From positions 1-8,695 of the forward strand of contig JAHEKD010000002.1 in the NCBI GenBank assembly GCA_024638545.1: DNA of 8,695 bases. The letters run 5' to 3'. Positions 1-6,674 of the stretch are shown here, piece by piece (positions within the stretch are counted from its first letter, which is position 1; every line of letters starts with the position of its first letter). The translations under genes were made by a program, and so were the position numbers. This DNA is from Gammaproteobacteria bacterium. Its GTDB lineage: Bacteria; Pseudomonadota; Gammaproteobacteria; Arenicellales; JAHEKD01. Below the pieces are notes generated by a model. That model ran no database searches, was not told the origin of the DNA, and saw nothing but the letters and a program-made list of their open reading frames with translations.

Positions 1-423
1 GCCGACCTGGAAGTTATTCACCGGCGCACATCCCAAATGCGTGCAGATACCGACCATCACTAAAATATCAGGATTTAAAGAACGCGTTTCGTTTTGCGCA
101 TATTCAGGCTGCTGGGGGTCAGCAGAATCCGGGTCCTTGAGCTTGTCGGTCAATTTAGTCAGGCCAGTGACCATCTCCTGAGTGCGGTTGAGGATGAAAA
201 CTGGCTTGCCGCGCCACTCAACCCTGACCATTTGTCCTGGCTCTAACTTACTGACATCAACCTCCACCGGTGCTCCAGCGGCTTTGGCTCGCTCACTGGG
301 AGACATGCTGGCAACAAATGGTACCGCTGCGGCAGCAACGCCGACAGCACCAATAGCTGAGCTTGTCATTGTGATAAAACGGCGGCGCTTTACGTCAACT
401 CCGTTTCCATTCATATCGCTCAT
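1..423 (-). CDS. petA: Ubiquinol-cytochrome c reductase, Rieske iron-sulfur subunit (5' part, runs off the left edge)
   Basis: This is the Rieske [2Fe-2S] subunit of the cytochrome bc1 complex, which passes electrons from ubiquinol to cytochrome c1 on the periplasmic face of the inner membrane. The window holds its first 141 codons. Residues 13-15 are an RRR run followed by F-I-T, a twin-arginine motif, and residues about 20-40 are a small-residue hydrophobic stretch that stays as the membrane anchor in this family. The first cluster-binding box, C-T-H-L-G-C, is at residues 127-132. The second box (CPCHGS type) would lie beyond the edge. The ATG at 421-423 is preceded by GAGGAA with good spacing, and the start fits the family. 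The gene follows tatC on the same strand with its own promoter. Cytochrome b and c1 genes are expected further left, but this cannot be seen. The identity is clear from the motif and signal. Confidence 0.96.
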   Translation of the reverse strand, partial: MSDMNGNGVDVKRRRFITMTSSAIGAVGVAAAAVPFVASMSPSERAKAAGAPVEVDVSKLEPGQMVRVEWRGKPVFILNRTQEMVTGLTKLTDKLKDPDSADPQQPEYAQNETRSLNPDILVMVGICTHLGCAPVNNFQVG

Positions 424-520
424 GCGTATTCCTCAAATATCGATGTTAATCTCACAAAATCCACCCAATCGGGAGAACTAACTCTGACCGCATTCATTGT
501 ACGGATATAAGTTTCAGCCG

Positions 521-551
521 ATTATAGCAAATTCGGGCCGTAGTCTGTCAT
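521..551 (-). promoter_or_regulatory. Probable sigma70 promoter of petA (extended -10)
   Basis: On the minus strand a perfect TATAAT lies at 526-521, directly preceded by TGC, which makes an extended -10 (TGnTATAAT). A weak -35-like ATGACA lies at 551-546 with a 19-base spacer, longer than ideal, but an extended -10 tolerates a poor -35. The start of transcription would fall near 514, giving a leader of about 90 bases before the petA ATG. This would let petA be expressed independently of tatABC. It is inferred from sequence only. Confidence 0.55.
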
Positions 552-633
552 CAGTAATTTGCTGAATCAAAAAAAATTTGAACTGGTGCCAGCCATATCT
601 CTGCCGGAAATCATATATACATGAAATACATAA
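552..633 (-). terminator. Possible weak rho-independent terminator after tatC
   Basis: On the minus strand, just after the tatC stop, the transcript could form a short hairpin (CCGGC pairing with GCTGG through one G-U, loop of about nine bases). It is followed about 13 bases later by a run of eight T residues at about 569-576. The stem is short and far from the T run, so this is a weak candidate. Its position between tatC and the petA promoter is where a terminator would make sense. Confidence 0.2.
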
Positions 634-1386
634 TTAGTCTTCTGACTCTTTTTCTGAGGATTTGAGCATTATCCTCGAGAAATAGACCCCGCCTTCAAAT
701 AAAATCCACACCGGAATTGCAAGCATGGTCTGAGAAAATATATCTGGTGGTGTCATCAGCATGCCTACGAAAAAGGCAGCAACGATAATATAGGGTCTTT
801 TTTTGACCAGGTCGTCTGGTGTGGTTATCCCCATTTTGACAAGCAATATGGTGGCAACCGGCACTTCAAAGGCAAGTCCAAATGCAAAGAATAATTTAAT
901 ACAAAAGCTTAAGTAGGAATTAATATCTGTCATTACCGCGACACCCTCTGGTGCTGAAGCAGTAAAAAATGCGAATATAACCGGAAACACAATGAAGTAG
1001 GCAAAGGCTATCCCCAGATAGAACAGGATACTGCTCGAGAGAAGTAGTGGATAAATCAGTTTTTGCTCATGCTGATACAAACCCGGGGCGACGAATGACC
1101 ATAACTGATAGAGTAAAAAAGGCATCACCACGGCCACAGAAAAGGCAAAGGCGAATTTGAAGGGTACAAAAAATGGTCCGTGAGGCTCGGTTGATATCAT
1201 TGTGTTTCCTTCCGGAAGCGCCTTCATCAGCGGTGCTGCCAGAAACTCATACAGGCTATTCGCAAATGGGGCGCATATTAGAAACAGTATCAACACAGCA
1301 ACAATTGAGCGCAGCAAGCGGTCGCGCAATTCAAGCAAATGAGAAATAAGCGGAGCTTCGGTAGCTTTAGGGTCTGCCTGAGTCAT
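634..1386 (-). CDS. tatC: Sec-independent (twin-arginine) protein translocase subunit TatC
   Basis: TatC is the polytopic inner-membrane receptor of the Tat pathway. It binds the twin-arginine signal and, with TatB, recruits TatA to export folded proteins. The 250-residue product has the family's usual length and six hydrophobic segments. Visible signatures are L-I-S-H-L-L-E-L-R-D-R-L-L near residues 13-25 (cytoplasmic N-terminus), the Y-Q-L-W-S-F-V-A-P-G-L-Y-Q-H-E block at 93-107, F-E-V-P at 173-176, and T-P-P-D-I-F-S-Q at 212-219. E107, E174 and D215 correspond to the conserved acidic positions E103, E170 and D211 of the E. coli protein. I place the start at the ATG at 1384-1386, which aligns with known N-termini. 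The frame stays open to 1452, but that extra 22-residue hydrophilic extension lies inside tatB. The chosen start overlaps the end of tatB by 20 bases, which suggests translational coupling. Confidence 0.97.
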   Translation of the reverse strand: MTQADPKATEAPLISHLLELRDRLLRSIVAVLILFLICAPFANSLYEFLAAPLMKALPEGNTMISTEPHGPFFVPFKFAFAFSVAVVMPFLLYQLWSFVAPGLYQHEQKLIYPLLLSSSILFYLGIAFAYFIVFPVIFAFFTASAPEGVAVMTDINSYLSFCIKLFFAFGLAFEVPVATILLVKMGITTPDDLVKKRPYIIVAAFFVGMLMTPPDIFSQTMLAIPVWILFEGGVYFSRIMLKSSEKESED

Positions 1387-1765
1387 CTTCTGTTTTTTCT
1401 GATTGCTTTGATTGTTGCGATGCTGGACCGGAACCAGTAGATTTTGATTCATCCCTGATCTTTGTCTGAGCGCTGGTTTTGGTAGTATTTTCGGCCTTTT
1501 TACTGTCAGACAGTATGTTTTCGTTCATTTGCCGATGCACGTTGCTGGATGCTTGCTGGATCTGGTTTTTTGCATCCTCAAGTTCTTTTAATTCAGCTGC
1601 ATCCATCTCCCGTTTGACTTCGTTCTTAACATCGCTCACCATGCGGCGCAGCTTGCTCAGCCAAAAGCCGGCCGTGCGCGCTACACCCGGCAATCGCTCA
1701 GGGCCAAGCACGACCAGCATGATCGCACCTATCACGGCAAGTTCCCAAAAACCGATGTCAAACAT
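1367..1765 (-). CDS. tatB: Sec-independent protein translocase subunit TatB
   Basis: TatB forms the substrate-receptor complex with TatC in the inner membrane. The 132-residue product begins M-F-D-I-G-F-W-E-L, the typical TatB N-terminus with the conserved glutamate at position 8. A single transmembrane helix follows at about residues 9-20, then the hinge G-P-E-R-L-P at 21-26 and an amphipathic, charged helix to about residue 75. The tail from about 80 to 132 is low in complexity and rich in Ser, Lys, Gln and Thr; TatB tails are variable and partly dispensable. The gene starts 22 bases after tatA ends and its 3' end overlaps tatC, so tatA-tatB-tatC is one operon. The F-D-I-G-F start and G-P-E-R-L-P separate it from TatA. 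Confidence 0.96.
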   Translation of the reverse strand: MFDIGFWELAVIGAIMLVVLGPERLPGVARTAGFWLSKLRRMVSDVKNEVKREMDAAELKELEDAKNQIQQASSNVHRQMNENILSDSKKAENTTKTSAQTKIRDESKSTGSGPASQQSKQSEKTEDDSGRP

Positions 1766-1787
1766 CAGCTATCGCCTGTACTGGAAT

Positions 1788-2066
1788 TTATGTTGAGGAC
1801 TTGTTGTCGTCCCGTGGTTTATTAGCAGATGTTTTATCAACTGATGCATTATCTGCAGACTCTGAAACTTTATTCTCGAGCTGATCAACCTCAGCATCAG
1901 CTTCCGACTCAGCCTCGTCCTTGCCCTCTGTCATAGAGTCCTTAAAATTTTTGACAGCACCGCCCAGATCGCCGCCCATGTTTTTCAGTTTCTTGGTGCC
2001 AAAAATTAACACTACAATTAACAGTATAATTAAAAGCTGCCAGATACTAATTCCGCCTATTCCCAT
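1788..2066 (-). CDS. tatA: Sec-independent protein translocase subunit TatA
   Basis: TatA is the small membrane protein that polymerises to make the Tat translocation path. The 92-residue product has a short periplasmic N-terminus, G-I-S-I-W-Q at residues 5-10, one transmembrane helix at about 8-22, the hinge F-G-T-K-K-L at 22-27, and the amphipathic helix [12 protein letters not shown] at 31-42. This closely matches E. coli TatA. The C-terminal 45 residues are a highly acidic, probably disordered tail, as is common in TatA. The ATG at 2064-2066 is preceded by AGGAG at 2080-2076 with nine bases between, a strong ribosome binding site. It is the first gene of the tatABC operon, divergent from the puuA-like gene. 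Confidence 0.96.
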   Translation of the reverse strand: MGIGGISIWQLLIILLIVVLIFGTKKLKNMGGDLGGAVKNFKDSMTEGKDEAESEADAEVDQLENKVSESADNASVDKTSANKPRDDNKSST

Positions 2067-2109
2067 GCGTTAAAACTCCTAAGTAACATAATAAATTCAC
2101 CAACTGTGC

Positions 2110-2115
2110 ATTATA
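2110..2115 (-). promoter_or_regulatory. Candidate -10 box for the tatABC operon
   Basis: On the minus strand a perfect TATAAT lies at 2115-2110, 44 bases upstream of the tatA ATG, in AT-rich sequence. The matching -35 position (2138-2133, CAGGAA) is poor. A TTGTCT at 2158-2153 is -35-like but too far away. The position is right for the operon's promoter, but support is only partial. Confidence 0.35.
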
Positions 2116-2225
2116 CTTGTAATCCGTGATATTTCCTGAATATATATACATTAGACAAGCCCAGCACATCATTTCTCCTCCACCGAAAATATCACAGAGC
2201 TGCGATGTTTACCAAGCTAACCCGA

Positions 2226-2253
2226 TTGAATTTAGGTTCTAATCTGCAATAAT
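2226..2253 (+). promoter_or_regulatory. Candidate promoter for the puuA-like gene
   Basis: TTGAAT at 2226-2231 (four matches to TTGACA) is followed by a 16-base spacer and AATAAT at 2248-2253, with TGC directly before the -10 (extended -10 form). It would leave an untranslated leader of about 170 bases before the ATG at 2430, which is long. The evidence is sequence resemblance only. Confidence 0.35.
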
Positions 2254-2429
2254 GCAAGCATGGCGAGTAGAGGCATGGAATCACCAGGAACAGTAATGTT
2301 GTTAACACATCAACGATTCAGATTGGAATATGACATTTACCGCAAAGGACAGAGCATCCACAATATTGCATTATTTTCAGGCAGCGTCCAGGCTAGAGAA
2401 TTCATAAAAATTGCGTACATATTTTTACC

Positions 2430-3794
2430 ATGTCAATTCATGCTCTAAAAGACTATTTGAAACAAAACCCGAAAACCCGTTACATTGACGCATTCTACAG
2501 CGACTTATCGGGCGTTATTCGCGGCAAACGCTTTCCGGTCAGCAGCGCTGAAAAAATCTTCAAGACTGGCGTGATGGTGCCGGGCTCATGTTTTCTTCTA
2601 AGTGTAACCGGCGAATCATTTGACCCGTGCGGCCTTGGATTCTCGGATGGCGACCCGGATGAGAATGCGATTGCCCTGACTGACTCCCTGGTGCCAATGC
2701 CCTGGGCACAAATTCCAACCGCCCAGGTACAACTTACACTGCGCGACCAAAGCAACGAACCTTATTATTATGAGCCGCGTAATGTTTTAAAGCGCGTTAT
2801 CAAGCGTTTCGAATCACTGAAATTAACACCTGTTGTGGCTTTCGAACTGGAATTTTATTTATTTGACATTAATCGTGATGCGAATCGTCAATTGCAGCCA
2901 CCAATTACCCCTCTAAGCGGAAAACGAAACAATGACACGCAAGTCTACAGTCTGGCCGAAATCGAGGATTATGCCTTGTTTATTGACGAGGTGATTTGCA
3001 GCTCTGAGCTGCAGGGTATCAAAACTGGCGCAATTACTTCCGAATATGCCCCGGGACAGTTTGAAATTAATCTGGAACATTTGAAAGATCCGCTTAGAGC
3101 AGCTGACCATACTGCCATGTTTAAGCGACTTGTACGCGGTATTGCGAGAAAACACGCCATGCAGGCCAGCTTCATGTCGAAGCCCTATCTAGAACATGCC
3201 GGCAGCGGATTACATATCCACATCAGTCTGGTCGATGAGCATGGGAATAATGTTTTTGATGGAGGTGGCGACTTTGATTCAGATAATTTCATGAGTGATA
3301 CAATGGCCGAGGCCATAGGCGGATTACTGGAGACGCTCCCTGATTCGATGTCAATATTTGCAGCAAATGCCAATGCGTACAGACGATATATACCGAACAT
3401 CTTTGTTCCAACCACACCGAGTTGGGGGAAGGAAAATCGCTCTGCTGCGATTCGTATCCCCAGAAGCACCGGCATCTCAAGACGAATTGAGCATAGGGTT
3501 GCCGGTGCTGATGCCAACCCTTATCTGGTGTTAGCTTCACTTTTAGCAGGCATCCATTATGGAATCACGGAAAAATCACAACCCGGTCAGCAAGCTCATG
3601 GAAATGCCTCGGATAAACTATCCGTACAGATACCGTTTGACATTGAATCCAGCCTTAAAAAAACCAAACAATCAGAAATTATTAAAGATTATTTCGGTCA
3701 AAAATATATAAACGCCTATACCGAATGTAAACGCCTTGAATACCAGGCATTTAAAGATCGCAAAATTGTAGATGAAGCCTGCTGGTATCTTTAA
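2430..3794 (+). CDS. puuA: Glutamine synthetase family protein, probable gamma-glutamylputrescine (polyamine) synthetase
   Basis: The predicted role is ATP-dependent joining of glutamate to putrescine or a related amine, the first step of the gamma-glutamylated polyamine breakdown route. The 454-residue product has the beta-grasp N-domain (to about 105) and the glutamine synthetase catalytic domain. Metal and glutamate ligands are in place: E139 and E141 in F-E-L-E-F, E205 and E212 in the S-E-Y-A-P-G-Q-F-E-I block, H262 in H-A-G-S-G-L-H-I-H, R337 in N-R-S-A, and E354 in R-I-E-H-R-V. From memory it aligns with E. coli PuuA throughout (R-G-K-R-F-P-V-S-S at 31-39, L-Q-P-P at 155-158, Q-V-Y-S at 171-174). 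The N-L-Y adenylylation site of housekeeping GlnA is not visible. The start matches the PuuA core but has no clear Shine-Dalgarno sequence. No other puu genes are adjacent, so the exact amine substrate is inferred. Confidence 0.82.
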   Translation: MSIHALKDYLKQNPKTRYIDAFYSDLSGVIRGKRFPVSSAEKIFKTGVMVPGSCFLLSVTGESFDPCGLGFSDGDPDENAIALTDSLVPMPWAQIPTAQVQLTLRDQSNEPYYYEPRNVLKRVIKRFESLKLTPVVAFELEFYLFDINRDANRQLQPPITPLSGKRNNDTQVYSLAEIEDYALFIDEVICSSELQGIKTGAITSEYAPGQFEINLEHLKDPLRAADHTAMFKRLVRGIARKHAMQASFMSKPYLEHAGSGLHIHISLVDEHGNNVFDGGGDFDSDNFMSDTMAEAIGGLLETLPDSMSIFAANANAYRRYIPNIFVPTTPSWGKENRSAAIRIPRSTGISRRIEHRVAGADANPYLVLASLLAGIHYGITEKSQPGQQAHGNASDKLSVQIPFDIESSLKKTKQSEIIKDYFGQKYINAYTECKRLEYQAFKDRKIVDEACWYL

Positions 3795-3825
3795 ATTGAT
3801 ATCGTCTTATCACCGTTAAGAAAGC

Positions 3826-4725
3826 ATGACGCCATTATTACACCCCAGATACTGGCCAACCTGGCTTGGACTCGGGCTGATGCGGATACTGGCTTATTTA
3901 CCATTACCCATGCTGGCTGGAATAGGTTCATGTGTGGGTGAATTGAGTCACAGCCTGTTTTCGTCCAGACGGAAAATTGCACAAAAAAACCTTCGGTCAT
4001 GCTTCCCTTCCTGGTCTGAAGAGAAAACTGCGGATGTCACCCGCAGCTGTTTCAGATATATTGGACAGTCAATTTTTTTCTCGGCTTTTTACTGGTGGGT
4101 CGATCCGAACAAGTTAAATCAAAAAGTAAAAATTCACAATCGCGAAGAGTATGACATCGCTTTAAGTCAGGGCAAGAATATCATACTTCTGGCGCCGCAT
4201 TTTTGCGCACTTGAGCTGGCGGGCATCGTTCTATCACAGGAGCGGCCAATGATCAGCATGTACCAGAACACCAAAAATCGACTGGTTGATAAATTTGTAA
4301 AGGATGGCCGCAGCAGATTCGACGGGATACTGGTTGAACGCAAGGAACCGTTGCGCAACCTGATTCGGTTAATTCGCAAAGGCTACCCATTCTATTACCT
4401 GCCTGACCAGGATGCCAGGGATAAAGGCGTGTTTGCTCCATTTTTCGGGATACAGGCCAGCACAATTCCCATGCTTGGAAAATTTTCAGCGATCTCGAAA
4501 TCTGTTGTTATTCCCTGTTCAAGCAGGATCCTTGATGGGGGAAAAGGTTTCGAAGTGTACCTGGGCAGCCCGATTGAGGACTTTCCAACGGGTGATGATA
4601 TTAAAGACACAACAATTATGAACCAAACCATAGAAAAAATGATCGAATCAATGCCCGAACAGTATTTCTGGGTCCACAAGCGCTTTAAAACACGCCCGCC
4701 TGGTGAACCTGCATTTTACGAATAA
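3826..4725 (+). CDS. lpxL: LpxL/HtrB-family lipid A biosynthesis acyltransferase
   Basis: This is a membrane-bound acyltransferase that adds a secondary acyl chain from acyl-ACP to the Kdo2-lipid IVA precursor on the cytoplasmic side of the inner membrane. The 299-residue product is near the usual family length (about 300). It starts with L-L-H-P-R-Y-W-P-T-W-L-G at residues 4-15, close to E. coli LpxL and LpxP, followed by a hydrophobic anchor at about 12-38. The catalytic HX4E motif is H125 to E130 (H-F-C-A-L-E). Other family blocks are E-R-K at 171-173, P-D-Q-D at 193-196, F-A-P-F-F-G at 203-208, and the C-terminal H-K-R-F-K-T-R-P-P-G-E-P at 284-295. It starts 31 bases after the puuA-like gene with only a weak AAGAAAG ribosome site, so co-transcription is likely. 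Which acyl position or chain it uses (LpxL, LpxM or LpxP type) cannot be read from the sequence. Confidence 0.88.
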   Translation: MTPLLHPRYWPTWLGLGLMRILAYLPLPMLAGIGSCVGELSHSLFSSRRKIAQKNLRSCFPSWSEEKTADVTRSCFRYIGQSIFFSAFYWWVDPNKLNQKVKIHNREEYDIALSQGKNIILLAPHFCALELAGIVLSQERPMISMYQNTKNRLVDKFVKDGRSRFDGILVERKEPLRNLIRLIRKGYPFYYLPDQDARDKGVFAPFFGIQASTIPMLGKFSAISKSVVIPCSSRILDGGKGFEVYLGSPIEDFPTGDDIKDTTIMNQTIEKMIESMPEQYFWVHKRFKTRPPGEPAFYE

Positions 4726-4802
4726 ACTTAGTGCGCTTGATATGCATCAGCATAGTCGTTCTGTATGCGGTAAATCGCACAGGACTTAGTGTTAAGCATG
4801 TG

Positions 4803-4808
4803 TATAAT
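4803..4808 (+). promoter_or_regulatory. Possible -10 box immediately before the D-lactate dehydrogenase ATG
   Basis: A perfect TATAAT lies 10 bases before the ATG at 4819. If used, transcription would start at about 4815, giving a nearly leaderless mRNA, which would agree with the lack of a Shine-Dalgarno sequence there. There is no good -35 at the expected distance (CAGGAC at 4780-4785). If translation instead begins at the GTG at 4789, this is simply coding sequence. Confidence 0.2.
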
Positions 4809-4818
4809 CATAATTGCC

Positions 4819-6213
4819 ATGACTAAATATTTTGAGCCAAACCACACTACATGTATTAATAAATTATCAGGCGTGTTTGCCGGTAAGCTCGTCACCTCAA
4901 AAGCAGTGTGTGATCAGCATGGCACAGATGAATCCTTTCATGAGTCGCACTCTCCTGATGCAGTATTGTTTGCTCACTCCAAAGATGATGTTGTCAGGGC
5001 GGTTACTATCTGTGCGCAATATCACACGCCGGTCATTCCATTTGGCACAGGCACTTCACTGGAAGGGCACGTGGCCGCTATCAATGGCGGGGTGTGTATT
5101 GACACCAGTAAAATGAATCAAATTCTTGCCGTGCATCAAAATGATGCTGATTGTGTTGTCCAACCGGGGGTTAGACGAATGCAGTTAAATGAGCATCTGC
5201 GCGATACAGGATTATTTTTTCCAATTGACCCGGGCGCCGATGCCTCCATAGGCGGCATGGTGAGCACACGTGCATCAGGTACAAATGCCGTACGCTATGG
5301 CACGATGCGCCATAATGTTTTATCACTTGAAGTGGTGCTAGCTAATGGTGAAATCATCAATACAGCCAGACGTGCACGCAAATCAGCTGCCGGTTATGAT
5401 CTAACTGCGTTAATGATTGGTGCTGAAGGCACGCTTGGCTTGATCACTGAAATCACACTGAAACTGTACGGTATACCCGAGGCAATTTCATCAGCCGTAT
5501 GCACTTTTCCAACTGTTGAAGATGCGGTTAACACCACAATTGCGACCATACAGTGCGGCGTGCCCATCGCACGAATTGAATTAATGGACGCCATCAGCAT
5601 CAGCGCCGTAAATGCCTACTCAGGACTGAGCCTCGATGTAGCGCCAACCTTATTCATGGAATTTCATGGTTCAAAACAGTCTGTCCAGGAGCAGTCTGAA
5701 TTTGTTTGCAATCTATCCAGTCAGTTTGGTGGCAGTCAGTTCAAATGGACAACCCGCAGCGAAGAGCGGACACAGCTCTGGCAGGCCAGGCATGATGCTG
5801 CCTACGCATGCAAAGCATTACGAAAAAATTGCGAAATCATGGCTACTGATGTCTGTGTGCCGATTTCAAAACTGGCCGAGTGTATAAAACTGACCCAGCA
5901 GGATATTGAAGCATCCGCTCTACTTGCGCCCGTATTAGGCCATGTCGGTGACGGTAATTTTCATTTAGGACTGGTGGTCAATCCCAATGATCAAAGTGAA
6001 GTTAAACGTGCCTGTGATTTACACAAACGCCTGGTGAATCGTGCGCTAGAGATGGAAGGCACCTGTACGGGTGAACATGGAATAGGTTATGGAAAAATAG
6101 ACTTTCTGGAAGCCGAACTGGGTAGGTCCACACAGGTCATGCGGCTGATAAAACAATCCCTCGACCCGAAAAACATCATGAACCCTGGAAAAGTAATCAA
6201 TCTGGAGACATAA
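4819..6213 (+). CDS. FAD-binding D-lactate dehydrogenase (cytochrome-type, LDHD/GlcD family)
   Basis: This is a flavoprotein of the VAO/PCMH superfamily that oxidises a D-2-hydroxy acid, most likely D-lactate, to the 2-oxo acid and passes electrons to the respiratory chain. In the 464-residue product the FAD-binding PCMH domain carries P-F-G-T-G-T-S-L-E-G at residues 74-83, G-A-D-A-S-I-G-G-M at 139-147, R-Y-G at 159-161, and G-A-E-G-T-L-G at 201-207. The FAD-oxidase C domain has H-V-G-D-G-N-F-H at 375-382 and G-E-H-G-I-G at 418-423, giving the family's likely metal ligands H375, H382 and E419, and ends with N-P-G-K at 455-458. The start is uncertain. The frame also offers GTG at 4789 (AGGA four bases upstream) and ATG at 4798, but the ATG at 4819 best fits homologous N-termini. 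It lies about 90 bases after lpxL. Glycolate oxidase GlcD or D-2-hydroxyglutarate dehydrogenase are alternatives; no glcE or glcF neighbour is present. Confidence 0.85.
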   Translation: MTKYFEPNHTTCINKLSGVFAGKLVTSKAVCDQHGTDESFHESHSPDAVLFAHSKDDVVRAVTICAQYHTPVIPFGTGTSLEGHVAAINGGVCIDTSKMNQILAVHQNDADCVVQPGVRRMQLNEHLRDTGLFFPIDPGADASIGGMVSTRASGTNAVRYGTMRHNVLSLEVVLANGEIINTARRARKSAAGYDLTALMIGAEGTLGLITEITLKLYGIPEAISSAVCTFPTVEDAVNTTIATIQCGVPIARIELMDAISISAVNAYSGLSLDVAPTLFMEFHGSKQSVQEQSEFVCNLSSQFGGSQFKWTTRSEERTQLWQARHDAAYACKALRKNCEIMATDVCVPISKLAECIKLTQQDIEASALLAPVLGHVGDGNFHLGLVVNPNDQSEVKRACDLHKRLVNRALEMEGTCTGEHGIGYGKIDFLEAELGRSTQVMRLIKQSLDPKNIMNPGKVINLET

Positions 6214-6240
6214 AAAACCAACGCAGTTATATAAATCTAC

Positions 6241-6258
6241 TAACCCGCATTTCTCACC
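6241..6258 (+). repeat. 18-base terminal-repeat copy A (lone end)
   Basis: TAACCCGCATTTCTCACC differs at one position (third base) from the two perfect copies at 6474-6491 and 6675-6692. It lies 27 bases after the stop codon of the D-lactate dehydrogenase gene, in the same orientation as the 6474 copy. It has no inverted partner of its own before 6474. It is either the remaining end of a decayed element or the outer left end of a 452-base element ending at 6692. Confidence 0.85.
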
Positions 6259-6316
6259 AGGGTTTGGAATATTGGGTCAATCCATCAATATGCGCTGGGC
6301 GATCGTCCGCCGAAGC

Positions 6317-6337
6317 ATTGCCGTAGCTACGGTCAAT
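6317..6337. repeat. Palindrome with near-perfect 16-base-pair stem
   Basis: CCGTAGCTACGG at 6321-6332 is a perfect 12-base palindrome. It is flanked by ATTG (6317-6320) and CAAT (6334-6337), which extend the dyad with one unpaired T. It sits between repeat copies A and B, downstream of a gene on each strand. Without a loop it could cruciform or serve as a protein site; it has no T run that would make it a standard terminator. Confidence 0.6.
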
Positions 6338-6473
6338 CGGAGCGCTCAGGACGTGCTACCGAAATCAGATCAGCAGGTAACTGTAATTCATTTACTGTAG
6401 TTATATAGTGCACTGTCGCTGGAGTTTTGATTAAAAGGTCATGTGCATCGCGTTGGATTATCTGATTTCCCGT

Positions 6474-6491
6474 TAGCCCGCATTTCTCACC
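6474..6491 (+). repeat. Left terminal inverted repeat (copy B)
   Basis: TAGCCCGCATTTCTCACC is an exact reverse complement of 6675-6692 and a 17/18 direct copy of 6241-6258. Similarity between the two ends fades after the 18 bases, although GACGG recurs further in at both ends. Confidence 0.9.
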
Positions 6492-6674
6492 GGACTTCGT
6501 AGCGAGACGGTTAAAGGATGCGTCCTGTATGGGTTTGACGACCAAAGGCCGGCATTATGTTATCAGCATATGTGCCGGCACAAGGGCCCGCAGGCATCGT
6601 TGACACGATGTCGAGGACCCTGACCGAGTAACATGCCCACAGGGCGTGGCAAGGGACCGTCGCAGTAGTAGGGT

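Larger units (their letters stand above)
2067..2429. other. Divergent intergenic region between tatA and the puuA-like gene
   Basis: This gene-free stretch is AT-rich. It holds the tatA ribosome binding site and a TATAAT on the minus strand, and a candidate plus-strand promoter at 2226-2253. A 62-codon plus-strand frame (2260-2448) overlaps the start of the next gene; its composition is not protein-like, so I do not call it. I see no tRNA, large inverted repeat or riboswitch-like structure. The hisI/hisE genes often found upstream of tatA in gammaproteobacteria are absent here. Confidence 0.7.

Noticed and set aside
182..481. 99-codon plus-strand frame across the petA start
   Set aside because: It lies antisense to the clearly identified Rieske gene and its translation has no protein-like features.
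1387..1452. Longer tatC start at 1452
   Set aside because: It would add 22 Gln/Asn/Lys-rich residues that lie entirely within tatB. TatC proteins begin a few residues before the conserved H-L-L-E-L-R block, which fits the ATG at 1386.
2260..2448. 62-codon plus-strand frame in the tatA/puuA intergenic region
   Set aside because: It overlaps the start of the puuA-like gene in another frame, has no ribosome binding site and resembles no protein I know. It occupies what is probably the leader of the next gene.
2430..3794. Housekeeping glutamine synthetase GlnA
   Set aside because: The catalytic ligands are shared, but the N-L-Y adenylylation motif is not visible and the sequence has PuuA-type blocks (L-Q-P-P, Q-V-Y-S, R-G-K-R-x-P-V-S-S).
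6241..6258. Integron attC site at the TAAC-containing repeat
   Set aside because: The bases around TAAC do not fit the RYYYAAC consensus, no matching GTTRRRY end lies at attC distance, and the inverted-repeat arrangement is that of transposon ends.
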